Source: Austwickia sp.
GTDB taxonomy: Bacteria > Actinomycetota > Actinomycetes > Actinomycetales > Dermatophilaceae
Direction: 5' to 3'
Length of the DNA: 64,000 bases
NCBI GenBank assembly: GCA_016699675.1
Contig: CP064985.1
Coordinates: forward strand, 2,232,001 to 2,296,000
Shown one piece after another: positions 60,796 to 64,000 of the stretch. Every line of letters starts with the position of its first letter. Position 1 is the stretch's first letter. The notes under the pieces are model-generated. The model was not told the DNA's origin and did no database searches. It was given only the letters and a program-made list of their open reading frames with translations. The position numbers and the translations under genes were made by a program.

Positions 60796-61818
60796 GTGCC
60801 CATCGCAACCCCCGAGGTCTACGCCGACATGCTCGACCGGGCGAAGGCGGGATCCTTCGCCTACCCGGCCATCAACATCAGCTCCTCCCAGACGCTGAAC
60901 GCCGCGATCCGCGGCTTTGCCGAGGCCGGCTCGGACGGCATCGTGCAGGTGTCCACGGGTGGCGGGGAATACCTGTCCGGCCCGTCGATCAAGAACATGG
61001 TCACCGGCGCGCTCGCGCTGGCCGCGTACGCGCACGAGGTCGCCAAGAACTACGACGTCAACATCGCGCTGCACACCGACCACTGCCCGAAGGACAAGCT
61101 CGACAAGTTCGTCCGGCCGCTGCTGCAGGCCTCCAAGGAGTCGGTCGACAAGACCGGCCTGCCGATCTTCCAGTCGCACATGTGGGACGGCTCGGCCGTG
61201 CCGCTCGGCGAGAACCTGGAGATCGCCAAGGAGCTGCTGGCATTGGCCAAGGCCGCCAAGATCATCCTCGAGGTCGAGATCGGCGTCGTCGGCGGCGAGG
61301 AGGACGGTGTCGCGGCGGAGATCAACGACCAGCTGTACACGACCCCCGAGGACGCGCTGCAGACCGTCGAGGCGCTCGGCCTGGGCGAGAACGGCCGCTG
61401 GATGGCCGCGCTGACCTTCGGCAACGTGCACGGCGTCTACAAGCCGGGCAACGTCAAGCTGCGCCCCGAGATCCTCAAGGAATGCCAGGACGCCATCAAG
61501 GCCAAGTACAACACCGGCGACAAGCCGCTGGACCTGGTCTTCCACGGCGGTTCCGGGTCGCTGCCGCAGGAGATCTCCGACGCGGTGGACTACGGCGTCG
61601 TGAAGATGAACGTCGACACCGACACCCAGTACGCGTTCACCCGGCCCATCGCCGAGTGGATGATGCGCAACTTCGACGGTGTCCTGAAGATCGACGGCGA
61701 GGTCGGCAACAAGAAGCAGTACGACCCGCGCGCGTGGGGCAAGTCCGCCGAGCAGGGCATGACCGAGCGCGTCATCCAGGCCTGCAACGACCTGCGCTCC
61801 GCCGGCACCCACAAGTGA
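60796..61818 (+). CDS. fbaA: Class II fructose-bisphosphate aldolase
   Basis: A 340-residue Zn-dependent aldolase of glycolysis/gluconeogenesis. GTG 60796 gives VPIATPEVYADMLDRAK and follows GAGGAGGAA. Zinc and substrate motifs are ALHTDHCPKDKLDKF (catalytic Asp and first His), ILEVEIGVVGGEEDGV (Glu), FGNVHGVYKPGNV (His) and VFHGGSGSLPQEI (His). VKMNVDTDTQYAFT completes the phosphate site. Followed at once by the DUF3151 gene, a typical actinobacterial pairing. Confidence 0.98.
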   Translation: MPIATPEVYADMLDRAKAGSFAYPAINISSSQTLNAAIRGFAEAGSDGIVQVSTGGGEYLSGPSIKNMVTGALALAAYAHEVAKNYDVNIALHTDHCPKDKLDKFVRPLLQASKESVDKTGLPIFQSHMWDGSAVPLGENLEIAKELLALAKAAKIILEVEIGVVGGEEDGVAAEINDQLYTTPEDALQTVEALGLGENGRWMAALTFGNVHGVYKPGNVKLRPEILKECQDAIKAKYNTGDKPLDLVFHGGSGSLPQEISDAVDYGVVKMNVDTDTQYAFTRPIAEWMMRNFDGVLKIDGEVGNKKQYDPRAWGKSAEQGMTERVIQACNDLRSAGTHK

Positions 61819-61822
61819 TCTG

Positions 61823-62257
61823 ATGGCAGGCGACGAGCACCGGCACAACCTGCTCCCCACGCCCGCCACCCAGCTGCCCGCCGACCCGGCCGCGACGCTT
61901 CTCGCGGCCGGGTCGTCGGCGTACGAGGCGGCGGCGCAGCACCCGGCGAGCAGCCTGGCCTGGGCGGTCCTCGCCGAGCAGGCGCTGCTGGTGGCGGTGG
62001 GCGACGCGACGCGGGCGGTCGCGGCGTACGCCTTCGCCCGCACCGGCTACCACCGCGGCCTCGACGCGCTCCGACGCGCCGGCTGGAAGGGCGCCGGACC
62101 CATTCCGTGGGCCCACGAGCCCAACCGGGGCTTCCTGCGGGCGCTCGGTGCGCTGGCCCGGGCGGCCGAGACGCTCGGCGAAGCCGACGAGGCCGAGCGG
62201 TGCCGGAAGTTCTTGCGGGACTCTTCTGCCGAGGCGGCCGACGCGCTGGGCCTCTAG
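61823..62257 (+). CDS. DUF3151 family protein
   Basis: A 144-residue helical protein of the actinobacterial DUF3151 family: HNLLPTPATQLPADP at the start, SSLAWAVLAEQAL, YAFARTGYHRGLDALRRAGWKGAGPIPWAHEPNRGFLRAL and a final ERCRKFLRDSS. Its function is unknown. Starts 4 bases after the fbaA stop and is probably co-translated, so a link to central carbon metabolism is possible. Confidence 0.93.
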   Translation: MAGDEHRHNLLPTPATQLPADPAATLLAAGSSAYEAAAQHPASSLAWAVLAEQALLVAVGDATRAVAAYAFARTGYHRGLDALRRAGWKGAGPIPWAHEPNRGFLRALGALARAAETLGEADEAERCRKFLRDSSAEAADALGL

Positions 62258-62298
62258 GCGGTCTCGACTCTGCCCTTCGGCGGGTTGCGCGGCAGAGC

Positions 62299-62709
62299 TC
62301 AGCCGCGCAGCTCCTGGAGGAGCTTGGCCAGCCGGCGCTCCCGGGTGGCCTCCTGCTTCGCCCCGGTCAGGGCCTCGGCCGCCTGCCGACGCCGCGTGTA
62401 ACTCCAACTCTGCCAGGCGTGTTCGGCGGTCCACTCGTCCCCGAACGCCTCGGCGAGGTCCGGCGGGATCTCGACGGTGCGCTCCTGTTCGTCGAGCGCG
62501 ATCCGCACGGTGTACTCCTGGCCGACCTGCACGCCGGTGGCGGCGCGGTTGGCCTTGTTGACGCCCAGCAGGTAGCGACCCGCCATGCGCGCAATCGATG
62601 TCCGGACCTCGCCCTCTCCCACGGTCGCAACCACCTTCGGGTGGCCGCCCCCGCGGAGTTCGGCGACGGCCTCGTCTGGGATGACGAAGCCGGCGTTCTG
62701 GCCGGACAC
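62299..62709 (-). CDS. YdeI/DUF1905-like protein (start uncertain)
   Basis: The frame matches a DUF1905 domain (FVIPDEAVAELRGGGHPKVV ... ARMAGRYLLGVNKANRAATGVQVGQEYTV). A YdeI-type C-terminus follows (LAEAFGDEWTAEHAWQSWSY ... TRERRLAKLLQELRG). Similarity continues upstream (REITLPLELVSG) to about 62745, where no ATG, GTG or TTG is available in frame. GTG 62709 is the first usable start. A missed frameshift near the 5' end is possible. The function of the family is unknown. Confidence 0.6.
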   Translation of the reverse strand: MSGQNAGFVIPDEAVAELRGGGHPKVVATVGEGEVRTSIARMAGRYLLGVNKANRAATGVQVGQEYTVRIALDEQERTVEIPPDLAEAFGDEWTAEHAWQSWSYTRRRQAAEALTGAKQEATRERRLAKLLQELRG

Positions 62710-62881
62710 GAGCTCCAGCGGCAGCGTGATCTCCCTTCCACCCAGCCTGGCAGAACCCGGTGACGGACGGCAGTCTCCGCGGTGACCGGAGGCCCGGGCC
62801 GGCCTCGAGCCGGGGCCGGTAGAATGTCTGTATCGCCTCCGTGTGTCGTGGGCGGGATGGCCTGCACCGAAGGGGTTCTGC

Positions 62882-63949
62882 GTGAAAGCGACGGCCCGGC
62901 TGACGGACGTCGCCCGCCGCGCCCGGACCTCCACGACCGCGGTGTCCATGGTGCTCAACGGGGTGGACGCGGGCAACGTCGCCCCGAGCACCCGGGAGCG
63001 CATCCTGACAGCGGCCCGTGACCTGGACTACCGGCCCAATACAGTGGCCCGCTCCCTGCGCCGACAGCGAACGCAGGCGGTGGGCCTGGTCACCGATTCG
63101 ATCGCGAGTTCCGCGTTCGCCGGTCGCATCGTGGCTGGCGCCGTGGATGCCGCGGCGGAGGCTGACTACGCGGTGCTCATCGTGGACAGTCAAGCGAGAG
63201 CTGACCGCGAACGACACGCGTTCGACGAGCTCGCGCATCTGCGGGTGGAGGGGGTCGTGTATGCCTCCATGGGGCTGCGGCGTCTGGACGCGCGGCCACC
63301 GACCGGGCTCCCTCTGACGTTGGCGGACTGCTGGGTCGACGGTGCCGACATCCCGAGCTTCATCCCCGATGAGGCGATGGCCGGCCGGCAGGCGGCGCGC
63401 CACCTCGTCGAAATCGGGCATCGCCGGATCGTCATGCTCACCGGGCCGGGGCCGCACCCGCGCAGAACTGGCAACATCGCCGGACCGATGCGGTCGAGGG
63501 CCTTTCGCGCCGAGATGACGCATCTTGGCGTTTCGGCCCGGGAGTCTCCTGTGGTCCGGGCCGGGTGGTCGATCGACGACGGCTACCGAGCGGCGCTGCG
63601 GGTGTTGGCCGACGGTACCGGGGTGGCCGCGCCCGTGGCGGAGCGACCGAGCGCCATCTGGGCGGTGACGGATCGTGTCGCGACCGGCGTGCTGTTGGCG
63701 GCGACCCGCCTAGGACTTCGGGTGCCCGAGGATCTGTCCGTGATGGGCATGGATGACCAGGAGGAGCTGGCCGCGAACGTGGTCCCGCCGCTGACGACCA
63801 TGGGGTTACCCCACCGGGAGATCGGGACCCTCGCCATGCGCTCGCTTCTGCGGATGCTGGCCGGGGAGCCGGTCGAGGGGAAGGCGTCGCGCCTGTCCAC
63901 CCCTCTGGTCATTCGGGCATCGACGGCCCCGCCCACGCGTGCGCCCTGA
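62882..63949 (+). CDS. LacI-family transcriptional regulator
   Basis: A 355-residue regulator starting at GTG 62882. The HTH and hinge read LTDVARRARTSTTAVSMVLNG ... TRERILTAARDLDYRPNTVARSLR. A periplasmic-binding-protein-like effector domain follows (VGLVTDSIASSAFAG ... IWAVTDRVATGVLLAATRLGLRVPEDLSVMGMDDQEELA). It probably responds to a sugar and controls uptake/catabolic genes beyond the right edge of the window. Bases 63950-64000 hold nothing identifiable. Confidence 0.94.
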   Translation: MKATARLTDVARRARTSTTAVSMVLNGVDAGNVAPSTRERILTAARDLDYRPNTVARSLRRQRTQAVGLVTDSIASSAFAGRIVAGAVDAAAEADYAVLIVDSQARADRERHAFDELAHLRVEGVVYASMGLRRLDARPPTGLPLTLADCWVDGADIPSFIPDEAMAGRQAARHLVEIGHRRIVMLTGPGPHPRRTGNIAGPMRSRAFRAEMTHLGVSARESPVVRAGWSIDDGYRAALRVLADGTGVAAPVAERPSAIWAVTDRVATGVLLAATRLGLRVPEDLSVMGMDDQEELAANVVPPLTTMGLPHREIGTLAMRSLLRMLAGEPVEGKASRLSTPLVIRASTAPPTRAP

Positions 63950-64000
63950 CGTAGCCGCGGACGCGCCACCCTTGCTCGTCTGTGAGGCGGTAGGTCGCCG

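Overview
The window is high-GC actinobacterial chromosome. The best guess is a Micrococcales-type organism (Dermatophilaceae/Intrasporangiaceae-like). This rests on a dnaK-grpE-dnaJ-hspR operon with HspR-type (HAIR) operators, a second HAIR site before clpB, a DUF3151 gene beside class II fructose-bisphosphate aldolase, frequent GTG starts and ATGA/GTGA overlaps. Taxonomy is inference; no rRNA or tRNA gene was seen.

Positions 1-14500 are an accessory, insertion-rich block. It holds a metal-efflux operon (two cation-diffusion-type transporters and a DUF3703 protein), an AbiE-type toxin-antitoxin pair, a thioredoxin-like fragment, a truncated DsbA-like protein, and a Gp49/HigB-type toxin whose XRE antitoxin has been cut by an IS21-family element and separated from the toxin by an IS256-family element. 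A MerR-glyoxalase fusion and an IS3-family element follow; the IS3 element carries a second IS256-family element inside its orfA. The IS3 element abuts the remains of a glycosyltransferase gene.

Positions 14590-20000 are core stress genes (Nudix hydrolase, dnaK, grpE, a zinc-finger-less dnaJ, hspR). Positions 20200-28500 hold an aldolase, a MOP-type flippase, an aminotransferase/2-hydroxyacid dehydrogenase pair, glutamate dehydrogenase and a SulP transporter. Positions 28500-33540 look like an uncharacterised catabolic cluster (two FCD-type GntR regulators, a nitrilase-family hydrolase, an MHS transporter, DUF2848) with TGTA-N-TACA-type operator candidates. Positions 33600-44100 hold a MASE1-like histidine kinase, an L,D-transpeptidase, a deleted chemotaxis receptor, a secreted protein, and an ArsR-type regulator with two paralogous MFS transporters. 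ClpB (44370-47003) is followed, on the other strand, by a TPP-riboswitch operon (thiM-thiE-thiD-tenA) that may continue into a small membrane protein and a DHA2 exporter. The rest is xth, an SDR, pyrE, a TetR regulator, a diacylglycerol-kinase remnant, dedA, a TrmH-type methyltransferase, an ATL-like protein, a VOC gene with a stop codon, a YCII protein with a broken sigma factor, fba, DUF3151, a YdeI-like protein and a LacI regulator.

The most unusual signals are not genes. Two intergenic arrays (20025-20177 and 54143-54337) are built of GGCGSCAGT-type units at a strict 20-bp period, arranged as mirror-image halves around an almost identical 33-bp core. A second dispersed palindrome with a GGTGCCATGGCACC centre occurs twice, each time between convergent reading frames. 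In addition, four coding frames in the window are broken by what looks like exactly one missing base beside a G or C run. That pattern may be sequence error rather than decay.
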